Shown here in pieces: positions 16,665 to 24,072 of a DNA stretch of 53,569 bases. Positions within the stretch are counted from its first letter, which is position 1, and the number at the start of each line of letters is the position of its first letter. Below the pieces are notes generated by a model. It had not been told where the DNA came from. It saw only the letters and a list, made by a program, of their open reading frames with translations, and did not search any database. The position numbers were made by a program, and so were the translations under genes. Source of the DNA: Flavobacteriaceae bacterium (lineage in GTDB: Bacteria; Bacteroidota; Bacteroidia; Flavobacteriales; Flavobacteriaceae); assembly GCA_017858055.1 (NCBI GenBank), contig JAFMCA010000015.1:1-53569 (forward strand). Direction: 5' to 3'.

Positions 16665-18383
16665 TTAAATGTTTTGTTTTTTTAACTCTTGAATAATGAA
16701 TTCTGATGTTCTCCATGATAATGCCAAAATTGTCCAAGTTGGATTTTTATCCGCCTGAGAAACAAACGGTCCAGCATCCACAATAAATACGTTTTTGGCA
16801 TCGTGAAGTTGTTCAAATTCATTTACCACTGATTTTTTAGGATCACTTCCCATTCTGGTGGTACCCACTTCATGGATAATTCTCCCTGGGTTTAATAGCC
16901 CATAATCTCGATCTGCTCCTGGTTTTTCCCCCAAAACTATACCTCCCATATTTTCAATAATTTCCTCAAAAGTATTGTGCATATGTCGCGCTTGCTTGCG
17001 TTCGAAATCGGACCAGGAATAATTGAAACGCAATACAGGAATACCAAATTCATCTACAGTAGTAGGATCAATTTCACAATAGTTTTCCTCTCTTGCGATG
17101 GATTCTCCTCTTCCAGACATTCCCATAACAGAACCATAGAACTTTTTCACATCCTCTCGAAGTTGGTTTCCATAACCACCTACTTTCAGACCTAGATATT
17201 TGTTGAGGTCGTTGGGATTAAACCCTGAACCATAACTGGGCATTCCTAATCCTCCCCAAACTTCGATATGATATCCTCTTGGGAAGTCAAGTTTTTTGTT
17301 GTCCAACCACCAAGGAGAATACAAATGCATTCCTCCTACACCGTCTTCGTTATAGCGCTTACGGTTCATCAATTCAGGTACAAAAGCCATACGATCAGAC
17401 CCAGTCGAGTCATGAAGGTATTTACCCACCATATTACTGCTGTTCCCCAAACCGTTTGGATGTTGTGGACTTTTAGAGTTTAATAAGATGCGTGCGGTAC
17501 TACATGCAGATGCCGCAAGGACAACAACCTTTCCGGAAATTCTGTATTCTTTTCGGTCTTCTTTATTAATAAAAAGGACTCCTTTGGCTTTTCCTTCCCC
17601 ATCGACTTCAACTTCTCGTACCATACTGTTGACGTATAGATCCACTTGTCCTCCCGATTTTTGAGCGGGAAATATCAAACAAGAGCCTGCAGAGAAGTCT
17701 CCATAAACTGAACAAGATCGGCTACACTGACTACAATAAAAGCAAATTCCTCTTTCGTTGTTAATTCGTTTTGTTAGAATGGATAACCTTGAAGGAATTA
17801 CTTTAACCCCTGATTTTTCTGCTCCTTTTTTATAATACAATTCGTGGAGTCTGGGTTTGGGAGCGGGTAAAAAGTACCCGTCGGGTTCGTTGTATATATT
17901 TTCCTTACTACCAAATACGCCGATGAGCTGATCTACCTTATCGTAGTAGGGTTTGATATCTTCATAGCTGATTGGCCAATTGTCCCCTAATCCGTCCCGA
18001 TCTTTCCCTTTAAAATCCCGAGGCCCAAAACGCAGGGAAATTCTTCCCCAGTGGTTGGTTCTTCCTCCAAGCATTCTTGAGCGAAACCAATCGAATTTTG
18101 AATTTCCCACTTGAGTATAGGGTTCTCCTTCAATTTCCCATCCTCCATAAGCCATATCAAATTCTCCAAAAGCACGTGTTGTACCAGCACCTCTTCGAGG
18201 GGATTCATAAGGCCATTTGAGTTGTGTCTGTTGGGCTGGATTTGCTGGATCAAAAAAGGGTCCGGCTTCAACAACCGCGACCTTTAGTCCAGCATCAGCA
18301 AGAATTTTTGTAGCCATACCTCCTCCAGCACCGGAACCGACAATGACAACATCATATTTTTTTTCATTTTCAATTATCTGCAT
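16665..18383 (-). CDS. GMC oxidoreductase, large subunit of a periplasmic sugar/polyol dehydrogenase
   Basis: A 572-residue FAD enzyme of the glucose-methanol-choline family. The FAD loop is GSGAGG at 16-21, RMLGGRTNHWGR lies at 103-114, and the catalytic pair is H504 (HEVGTTRMG) with N547 (KNPTW). It carries a compact cysteine cluster C214, C217, C220, C224 and C235, resembling the iron-sulfur region of FAD-dependent bacterial glucose dehydrogenase large subunits. It has no signal peptide of its own, so it probably travels with the Tat-tagged subunit encoded two bases downstream. Electrons would pass to a cytochrome or quinone; no dedicated cytochrome gene is present here. Confidence 0.85.
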   Translation of the reverse strand: MQIIENEKKYDVVIVGSGAGGGMATKILADAGLKVAVVEAGPFFDPANPAQQTQLKWPYESPRRGAGTTRAFGEFDMAYGGWEIEGEPYTQVGNSKFDWFRSRMLGGRTNHWGRISLRFGPRDFKGKDRDGLGDNWPISYEDIKPYYDKVDQLIGVFGSKENIYNEPDGYFLPAPKPRLHELYYKKGAEKSGVKVIPSRLSILTKRINNERGICFYCSQCSRSCSVYGDFSAGSCLIFPAQKSGGQVDLYVNSMVREVEVDGEGKAKGVLFINKEDRKEYRISGKVVVLAASACSTARILLNSKSPQHPNGLGNSSNMVGKYLHDSTGSDRMAFVPELMNRKRYNEDGVGGMHLYSPWWLDNKKLDFPRGYHIEVWGGLGMPSYGSGFNPNDLNKYLGLKVGGYGNQLREDVKKFYGSVMGMSGRGESIAREENYCEIDPTTVDEFGIPVLRFNYSWSDFERKQARHMHNTFEEIIENMGGIVLGEKPGADRDYGLLNPGRIIHEVGTTRMGSDPKKSVVNEFEQLHDAKNVFIVDAGPFVSQADKNPTWTILALSWRTSEFIIQELKKQNI

Positions 18384-18394
18384 AACTCATTATT

Positions 18395-19369
18395 TTAAAA
18401 GATGGATTTCACGTTAATATTTTGACATTTGTTGTTTTTGTATATCGTATAGGTGAAGCCTGAGTGAATGCTGTATGCACCTAAGACTCCATTTTTATTT
18501 GTGGCTAGGTAAGCAACTTGAAAATCAGGTTTTGTTTTTTGTTTTTCAAGAATGCGTTGAATTGCTTCTTCACAGGCTTCCTGAGGACTTTTTCCCTGTC
18601 TCATCAATTCAACGATAAGGAAACTTCCAACTGTTTTGATCACTTCTTCACCCAGTCCCGTAGCTACTGCAGCCCCTACAGAATTATCTACAAAAAGTCC
18701 TGAACCGATGATGGGGGAATCTCCCACACGTCCTTTCATTTTGTAAGCCAATCCACTGGTTGTGCACGCCCCTGATAAAGCACCCTCTTTATCAACACAC
18801 AGCATGCCGATGGTATCGTGATTTTCAACATTAATTTCAGGTTGATAATGTCCCTCTTCAAGCCACTTTTGCCATGCCTTTTTGCTTTCCTCAGTTAAAA
18901 GATCTTCGGCCTGATAACCTTGACTTATGGCGAATTTTCGTGCTCCCTCACCAGCAAGTATAACATGTGGGGTTTTTTCCATAACCTCCTTGGCTAAAGC
19001 GGCAACATGGGTAATATTTTCAACGGCTAAAACTGCTCCACAATTCCCATTGGAATCCATAACACAGGCGTCTAATGAAACATTTCCATCTCGATCTGGC
19101 GCACCCCCTTTTCCTACTGTAGAATTGAGGAGATTTGCTTCCTCTACAGCGACTCCTTGGACGGCGGCATCCAAAGCATTCATGCCTTGATCCAATGCTT
19201 GGCCAGCCGTTGTTGTGGCTTTTTGGACATTCCAAGTTGCAATTGCAAAAGGAGTAGCGTTCGGATACGGTTTTTGAAGAATCGCCTTCTTTTTCGCGAA
19301 TAGGGAGGGAGAGACTAGAAGGCTAGAAATTCCTATTGTAGTCCGCTCAATAAATACCTTGCGATTCAT
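18395..19369 (-). CDS. glycosylasparaginase (N4-(beta-N-acetylglucosaminyl)-L-asparaginase), exported
   Basis: From ATG 19369 (MNRKVFIERTTIGISS) this is a 324-residue Ntn-hydrolase that splits GlcNAc-asparagine into aspartate and aminated GlcNAc. The autocleavage nucleophile is T186 in ENHDTIGM, the same HDT context as the Flavobacterium (Elizabethkingia) meningosepticum enzyme. The N-terminus is a signal, probably Tat or Sec, placing the enzyme in the periplasm. It begins the operon: its stop lies 11 bases before the GMC gene. A general isoaspartyl peptidase is the alternative, but signal peptide and motif favour glycosylasparaginase. Confidence 0.85.
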   Translation of the reverse strand: MNRKVFIERTTIGISSLLVSPSLFAKKKAILQKPYPNATPFAIATWNVQKATTTAGQALDQGMNALDAAVQGVAVEEANLLNSTVGKGGAPDRDGNVSLDACVMDSNGNCGAVLAVENITHVAALAKEVMEKTPHVILAGEGARKFAISQGYQAEDLLTEESKKAWQKWLEEGHYQPEINVENHDTIGMLCVDKEGALSGACTTSGLAYKMKGRVGDSPIIGSGLFVDNSVGAAVATGLGEEVIKTVGSFLIVELMRQGKSPQEACEEAIQRILEKQKTKPDFQVAYLATNKNGVLGAYSIHSGFTYTIYKNNKCQNINVKSIF

Positions 19370-19390
19370 AAGCCTACAATTTAGCAACAA

Positions 19391-19407
19391 TTTTCATTTA
19401 ATGAAAA
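19391..19407. promoter_or_regulatory. 17 bp palindrome in the divergent glycosylasparaginase/cutC promoter region
   Basis: TTTTCATT-T-AATGAAAA is a perfect inverted repeat with one central base. It lies 22 bases upstream of the glycosylasparaginase ATG and between two divergent genes, the usual position of an operator. No matching regulator gene is in the window. Confidence 0.45.
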
Positions 19408-19434
19408 ATTATCCATCAAATGTGATTCTTTTTT

Positions 19435-19442
19435 TAGTTTTG
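19435..19442 (+). promoter_or_regulatory. -7 box for cutC
   Basis: TAGTTTTG matches TANNTTTG and lies 21 bases before the cutC ATG at 19464. No clear -33 TTG. Confidence 0.4.
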
Positions 19443-19463
19443 TTTAATGACATTTGGAAATAG

Positions 19464-20186
19464 ATGATAGTAGAAGTTTGTAGCAGCTCCCTAGAGGGCA
19501 TCAAAAACGCTTCAAAAGCAGGGGCAGATCGGATTGAATTGTGCTCAGCTTTAGAGTTGGGAGGGGTTACACCCTCAAGAGGTTTTATTGAAGCCGCCGT
19601 AGGGTTAACTACCCTCGATATCCACTGTTTAATTCGTCCGCGTGCGGGACATTTCACCTACTCAGAGGATGAAAGTAAGATAATTGAAAAGGATATTATA
19701 GCTGCAGCAGAAATCGGGTGTAAAGGAGTGGTACTAGGAGCCTTAACAACAGAGTTTACATTGGATACCAAGCGATTGAAACACTGGAAAAAACTAGCGG
19801 ACACGATGTACCTCACGTTTCACAGAGCAATGGATGTTGTTGTTGATCCGAAAACGGTGATTAAACAATTAATCGATCTAGGATTTAACTGCATTCTTTC
19901 CTCAGGACAAGAGGAAAAGGCAATGGATGGACTTCACAATTTAAACGAATGGCGAGAGGACTTTGGAAAGGATATCCTAATCATGCCAGGGAGTGGAATT
20001 AACAAGACAAATTGTGAAGTTTTTAAAGCATCGGGCTTTTCAGCTTTGCATCTCTCGGGATCAAAACCTCAAACCCTAATCCCAATTCCTACAGGTGTAA
20101 ACAACACCATTTCTTTTTTGCACCAACCCTTAAGTGTAAGTGATCGCCAAACGATACACGAAGTTGTGTTAAAAGTAAAATCTTAG
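19464..20186 (+). CDS. cutC: CutC family protein
   Basis: A 240-residue TIM-barrel protein of the CutC family, historically linked to copper homeostasis, though the biochemical role remains uncertain. Conserved stretches are visible in order: ADRIELCSALELGGVTPSRG (21-40), LIRPRAGHFTYSE (56-68), FHRAMD, and MPGSGIN near the C-terminus. Length is normal. Its last four bases overlap the convergent TauE/SafE gene. It may act on a metal or on a sugar-like ligand; nothing here decides. Confidence 0.9.
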   Translation: MIVEVCSSSLEGIKNASKAGADRIELCSALELGGVTPSRGFIEAAVGLTTLDIHCLIRPRAGHFTYSEDESKIIEKDIIAAAEIGCKGVVLGALTTEFTLDTKRLKHWKKLADTMYLTFHRAMDVVVDPKTVIKQLIDLGFNCILSSGQEEKAMDGLHNLNEWREDFGKDILIMPGSGINKTNCEVFKASGFSALHLSGSKPQTLIPIPTGVNNTISFLHQPLSVSDRQTIHEVVLKVKS

Positions 20187-20923
20187 TTAAACAATATCGC
20201 CACACCACCTATGGCGGTAAACAAAAGAATTAGTTTTCTATAGCTGTCATTTTCAATCTTTTTAACAAGAAAAACTCCGGCAACTAAACCTATTATCACA
20301 AAAGGGACTAATTGTAGGCTGATTTGTAGGGAAGTTGAATTCATCGTTTCCCAAGTCCAAATATGAAAAGGAACCTTAAACGCGTTGATGATAAAAAACA
20401 ACCAGGCAGCAGTGCCAATAAAATTATTTTTTGGCAGGCGCATGGCTAAAAAGTAAATATTTGAAAAAGCACCGGCAAGGTTACCGATCATGGTAGTGAA
20501 TCCTGCAAGAAGACCCATGGAGCTCGCAAAAGTCCAATGAGAGGGGATGGTTTTATCTTTTTTATTTTCCCAATAGTACATCAGTCCTACACTAAACAAA
20601 ATGATAATTGCCATGCCGTATTTAAACAAACTTTCGGTGATGTATTGTCCCCCAACAACACCAATCAAAACTCCAATGACCATCCAGGGCAACATTTTAA
20701 TAATGTATTCTTTTTGAACGTGGCGTTTGTAATACGTAATCGCAAAAACATCCCCTACAAGTAAAAGGGGCATTAAAATCCCAGTTGAATTTTTGGCGCC
20801 ATATACCAAAGCCAAACCTGTGACGATTAAGGATGCAATTCCTTTAATTCCTGATTTAGAAACCCCAAGTAAAAAAGCACAGAAGGCAGCTAAGGAAAAA
20901 TTTAAAATACCAACTTCAAGCAA
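20183..20923 (-). CDS. TauE/SafE family membrane permease
   Basis: A 246-residue protein with about eight hydrophobic segments and the GVSKSGIKG motif after the first segment, the family signature in Bacteroidota. The family exports sulfite, sulfoacetate or other small organic anions. Substrate cannot be inferred; no sulfur-oxidation genes are adjacent. It is divergent from the EamA gene at 21023 and convergent with cutC. Confidence 0.85.
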   Translation of the reverse strand: MLEVGILNFSLAAFCAFLLGVSKSGIKGIASLIVTGLALVYGAKNSTGILMPLLLVGDVFAITYYKRHVQKEYIIKMLPWMVIGVLIGVVGGQYITESLFKYGMAIIILFSVGLMYYWENKKDKTIPSHWTFASSMGLLAGFTTMIGNLAGAFSNIYFLAMRLPKNNFIGTAAWLFFIINAFKVPFHIWTWETMNSTSLQISLQLVPFVIIGLVAGVFLVKKIENDSYRKLILLFTAIGGVAILFN

Positions 20924-20976
20924 TGGGTGAATTTTAAAAGTGAAGCACGAATATAGTATTAATTTCTAGCTCAGCC

Positions 20977-21005
20977 TTTGATATGATTCCAAAGCTGTAC
21001 TTTTG
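20977..21005 (+). promoter_or_regulatory. promoter of the EamA transporter gene
   Basis: TTTG at 20977-20980 and TACTTTTG at 20998-21005 are separated by 17 bases, a Bacteroidota -33/-7 pair. Transcription would start near 21011, which is compatible with the TTG start codon at 21023. Confidence 0.55.
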
Positions 21006-21022
21006 AATATAAAATTATTTTT

Positions 21023-21892
21023 TTGAATACCACTTTTTATAAGGCCGTTCGATACATGTTGTTAAGCACACTCTCATTTGCTTTCATGAACGCTATGGTC
21101 AAATATTTAACCGACTATCCAACCTTAGAGATTGTCTTTTTTAGAGCCATTGGCTCATTGGTTATTAGTTTTAGTTACCTTAAATGGATGGGCATCCCTC
21201 AATGGGGAAATCAAAAGAAGTTAATGATCTTTAGGAGCCTCGTTGGGGTTACTTCCATGATTTTATTTTTTTGGGGAATCCATTACATAACCGTGGGTAG
21301 TGCGGTGACTTTACGTTATGTTTCCCCAATTTTTGCAGGAGTTTTAGCAGTATTCTATTTAAAAGAAACCATCAAGCCTTTACAATGGCTGTTCTTTATC
21401 ATGGCTTTTTTAGGTGTGTATCTGATCAAAAACTTTGATGCCTCCAATTCTAATTTTGGTGTGTTTTTAGTCCTTTTAGCTGCATTTTTTTCTGCAATTG
21501 TTTACATACTGATTAGTAAAATTGGCAAAGGAGATCACCCGGTCGTAGTCGTACATTATTTTATGCTAATTGCTACTGTAGTTGGGGGCATTGGATGTTT
21601 CTTTTTTTGGAAAACCCCCAGTTTAAATGATTTGTTTCTGTTATTAAGTTTGGGTGTATTTGGTTTTTATGGGCAATTGTTTATGACTAAAGCATTTCAA
21701 AATGCGGAGGCACATATGGTCGCCCCTTTTAAGTATGTGGAAGTTATTTTTACTCTATTTTTTGGGGTTTTCGTTCTCTATGAAACCTATGATTTTTATC
21801 ATTTGATAGGAACGTTTTTAGTGGTGTTCTCACTAATTCTGAACGTGTTGTACAAATCCCGCCTCAACAACAAAATAAAAAAAGCCACCTAA
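21023..21892 (+). CDS. EamA/DMT superfamily transporter
   Basis: A 289-residue protein with ten hydrophobic segments in two EamA repeats (about 5-140 and 150-283), typical of drug/metabolite transporters that export amino acids, nucleosides or similar solutes. The start is probably TTG at 21023; ATG 21056 (MLLSTLSFAF) is the alternative and would remove 11 hydrophilic residues. The stop codon lies in the loop of the downstream hairpin. Substrate unknown. Confidence 0.85.
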   Translation: MNTTFYKAVRYMLLSTLSFAFMNAMVKYLTDYPTLEIVFFRAIGSLVISFSYLKWMGIPQWGNQKKLMIFRSLVGVTSMILFFWGIHYITVGSAVTLRYVSPIFAGVLAVFYLKETIKPLQWLFFIMAFLGVYLIKNFDASNSNFGVFLVLLAAFFSAIVYILISKIGKGDHPVVVVHYFMLIATVVGGIGCFFFWKTPSLNDLFLLLSLGVFGFYGQLFMTKAFQNAEAHMVAPFKYVEVIFTLFFGVFVLYETYDFYHLIGTFLVVFSLILNVLYKSRLNNKIKKAT

Positions 21893-21902
21893 GTGGTGGC
21901 TT
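21876..21902 (-). terminator. terminator of the DUF2911 gene, embedded in the EamA 3' end
   Basis: AAGCCACC (21882-21889) pairs with GGTGGCTT (21895-21902) around a five-base loop that contains the EamA stop codon. On the minus strand the stem is followed by a run of seven T, so it ends the DUF2911 transcript. On the plus strand the T tail is short, so termination of EamA mRNA is less sure. Confidence 0.7.
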
Positions 21903-21925
21903 GTAAATGATTTCACTAAGTTGGT

Positions 21926-22762
21926 TTATTTAGACCATTCTTCAATCGCTTTTTCATTCAATCGCACATAGTCTTGATTTCCAGCCTCAATCGCTAGTTT
22001 TAATGAAGTTTGTGAAGCAGCAATTGCAGCTTCATTTTCATTTAGAGCATGAAGGATGAGAGCTTGTTGGCGATACATCCAGTATTTTCCGCTATCCATC
22101 TCGATGGCTTTTGAAATCCAATCTTTTGCTTTTTTCAAATCACGTCCTGTTTCTCTGTAATAAATTGCTGCACTGTAATAATCCTGTGCTTTGGGTTCTC
22201 CTTGCATCGTTTTTTCAATCGAAGCCATGGTTTTAGAATCTGTTGGGACTTCCAATTTTAAAGAGGTTTGCGTTTTCTCCCATCTAAAGTTGAGCTGAGC
22301 ACCGTTTTGATCTAAATCGTCTATCGAAATGGTAAAACTTTCAACAGGGTTCTCAAGTGTAGTTGTTGGTATTTCGGCAACTGCAGCAACTGCTTTAGGA
22401 TCCCATTCTCCAGGAAGACCACCGTTATCGGTTTTGGTGTAAAAGAATACTTCCCACATGGAAACGCCTGGTCTGATAAAAATAGCATATTTTCCTGCTT
22501 CTAACTTTTGTCCACCGAGCACAACAGCATCACTAAATTCGATGGTGGTATTGGCATTTGCTCCTGCTCTCCACATTTCGCCGTAGGGAACCAATTCACC
22601 CATAATTACTCTGTTGCGTAGGGCAGGTCGGGAATAGTTGATGGTCACATCAGTCAGTCCAACGACTTGTTCAATTTTTGAAAAAGGACTCGGTTGAGGT
22701 GTCTGAATTTGTCCAAAACTAAATCCGCAGATTAGAATTGTAAATAAATAAATTTTTTTCAT
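21926..22762 (-). CDS. DUF2911 domain protein, secreted
   Basis: From ATG 22762 (MKKIYLFTILICGFSFGQ) this is a 278-residue protein with a Sec signal. The DUF2911 beta-sandwich (about residues 22-165) contains YGEMWRAGANANTTIEF and GKYAIFIRP, and the C-terminal ~110 residues are helical and TPR-like (AIYYRETGRDLKKAKDWISKAIEMD). A longer reading to 22795 is rejected because a -7 promoter box lies in that extension. The function of DUF2911 is unknown; a periplasmic role is inferred from the signal. Confidence 0.85.
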   Translation of the reverse strand: MKKIYLFTILICGFSFGQIQTPQPSPFSKIEQVVGLTDVTINYSRPALRNRVIMGELVPYGEMWRAGANANTTIEFSDAVVLGGQKLEAGKYAIFIRPGVSMWEVFFYTKTDNGGLPGEWDPKAVAAVAEIPTTTLENPVESFTISIDDLDQNGAQLNFRWEKTQTSLKLEVPTDSKTMASIEKTMQGEPKAQDYYSAAIYYRETGRDLKKAKDWISKAIEMDSGKYWMYRQQALILHALNENEAAIAASQTSLKLAIEAGNQDYVRLNEKAIEEWSK

Positions 22763-22773
22763 TGTTTTTTTTT

Positions 22774-22781
22774 CAAATATA
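22774..22781 (-). promoter_or_regulatory. -7 box deciding the DUF2911 start
   Basis: On the minus strand TATATTTG matches TANNTTTG and ends 11 bases before the ATG at 22762. Because transcription would start downstream of the alternative ATG at 22795, it supports the shorter protein. Confidence 0.5.
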
Positions 22782-22828
22782 TTCTTTTTGTTCATTAATC
22801 CCCCTAAAACAAAAGGCTTCCCAAACTA

Positions 22829-22844
22829 TTTTAACATGTTAAAA
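22829..22844. promoter_or_regulatory. 16 bp perfect palindrome upstream of the photolyase operon
   Basis: TTTTAACATGTTAAAA is fully self-complementary. It lies 61 bases before the first gene of the operon (GTG 22906), in the 143-base divergent region shared with DUF2911. A second inverted repeat, TGTTTAAT (22850-22857) with ATTAAACA (22872-22879), lies between it and the likely promoter. Both resemble operators for dimeric regulators. The regulator is not in the window. Confidence 0.5.
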
Positions 22845-22886
22845 AGTTTTGTTTAATTAATTTCAAATATTATTAAACATATTTTG

Positions 22887-22894
22887 TATTTTTG
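22887..22894 (+). promoter_or_regulatory. -7 box of the photolyase operon
   Basis: TATTTTTG matches TANNTTTG, 11 bases before the GTG start at 22906. There is no TTG at the standard distance upstream, as expected for a promoter that needs an activator, though this is only one explanation. Confidence 0.45.
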
Positions 22895-22905
22895 AAAAAA
22901 AAGTC

Positions 22906-23373
22906 GTGAAATTATATCGTTTAGAAACTGTTCAAAACCTCCCCATTTCTTCAGAACAAGCCTGGGATTTTCTTTCAGATCCAAAAAACTTAAAAACGAT
23001 CACTCCCGATTATATGGGATTTAAAATTCTGAGCGGCGAGGCATCAAAGATGTATGCTGGACAAATTATTCAATATATCGTAACCCCTTTGTTAAACATT
23101 CCGGTGAAATGGGTAACTGAAATTACGCATGTGGAAGAAGGAAAATATTTTGTGGACGAACAGCGATTTGGACCCTATGCATTATGGCATCATAAACATT
23201 TTATAAAACCCATTAAAAATGGAGTTGAAATGATCGATATCGTCGATTACAAAATCCCATTCGGTATAATAGGTCAATGGGTACACCCAATACTCGTGGC
23301 GCCTAAACTAAAAGAAATTTTTGAATACCGAAAAACAGCATTAATCAATCTTTTTGGAAACTACGAATCATGA
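22906..23373 (+). CDS. SRPBCC family protein, first gene of the photolyase operon
   Basis: A 155-residue protein of the START/Bet v 1-like SRPBCC fold, which forms a hydrophobic ligand cavity. The N-terminal strand and helix (YRLETVQNLPISSEQAWDFLSDPKNLKTITPDYMGFKI) are typical of the cyclase/dehydrase-like subgroup. It starts with GTG at 22906; no ATG is near and the -7 box fits. The next gene overlaps its stop by four bases (ATGA). Ligand unknown; presence in an operon of flavin photoreceptors might mean binding of a chromophore or membrane lipid, which is speculation. Confidence 0.82.
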   Translation: MKLYRLETVQNLPISSEQAWDFLSDPKNLKTITPDYMGFKILSGEASKMYAGQIIQYIVTPLLNIPVKWVTEITHVEEGKYFVDEQRFGPYALWHHKHFIKPIKNGVEMIDIVDYKIPFGIIGQWVHPILVAPKLKEIFEYRKTALINLFGNYES

Positions 23374-24071
23374 TAGAAAATAAATCCATACTAATCGTTG
23401 GTGGTAGTTCAGGAATAGGGCTGGCTTTAGCGACTCAGTTAGCATCAAAAAACAAGGTCTTTGTCGCGAGTCGCTCTAGCGAGGCTATACAACATTTGGA
23501 TGTTGAGCATATCGTTTATGATGCTACTCAAGACGAATTGGATACCAGTAAACTTCCTGAAGTACTTCACGGTTTTGTTTACTGTCCTGGGAGTATCAAT
23601 TTAAGACCGTTTAAAGGGATGAAACTAGAAGCTTTTCAATCTGATTTTGAAATTAACGTAATTGGAGCTGTACGATCTCTGAAAGCAGTATTGGGGCATT
23701 TGAACGCAAGTGGGAATGCTGCAGTGGTATTATACAGTACCGTTGCTGTCCAAACGGGAATGCCCTTTCATAGTTCAGTTGCTGCGTCTAAAGGAGCTAT
23801 CGAGGGTTTGACACGATCTCTTGCAGCAGAATTTGCTCCGCACATTCGTGTAAATGCAATAGCCCCCTCATTAGTAGATACTCCTTTGGCATCCAAATTT
23901 TTGAATAATGAGGTCAAAATGGAAAAAGCTAACGAGCGTCATCCTTTGGGTAGAGTTGGAAATGCAAATGAGATTGCTCAAGCTACAGCTTTTCTTCTTG
24001 GTGAAGAAAGCAGTTGGATGACGGGTAGAATATTACAATTGGACGGAGGAATAGGAAACTTGAAAACATAA
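23370..24071 (+). CDS. SDR family protein lacking the catalytic tyrosine
   Basis: A 233-residue short-chain dehydrogenase/reductase. The NAD(P) loop is GGSSGIG at 11-17 and the C-terminal RILQLDGG segment is normal. The active-site YxxxK is changed: K141 is present in VAASKGA but position 137 is Val (codon GTT) rather than Tyr, so standard proton transfer is not possible. My recollection is that SDRs next to photolyases in Bacteroidota share an aliphatic residue here, so this is likely a family trait, not decay. It overlaps the SRPBCC gene by four bases and lies one base before the photolyase gene. Confidence 0.85.
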   Translation: MIENKSILIVGGSSGIGLALATQLASKNKVFVASRSSEAIQHLDVEHIVYDATQDELDTSKLPEVLHGFVYCPGSINLRPFKGMKLEAFQSDFEINVIGAVRSLKAVLGHLNASGNAAVVLYSTVAVQTGMPFHSSVAASKGAIEGLTRSLAAEFAPHIRVNAIAPSLVDTPLASKFLNNEVKMEKANERHPLGRVGNANEIAQATAFLLGEESSWMTGRILQLDGGIGNLKT

Positions 24072-24072
24072 A

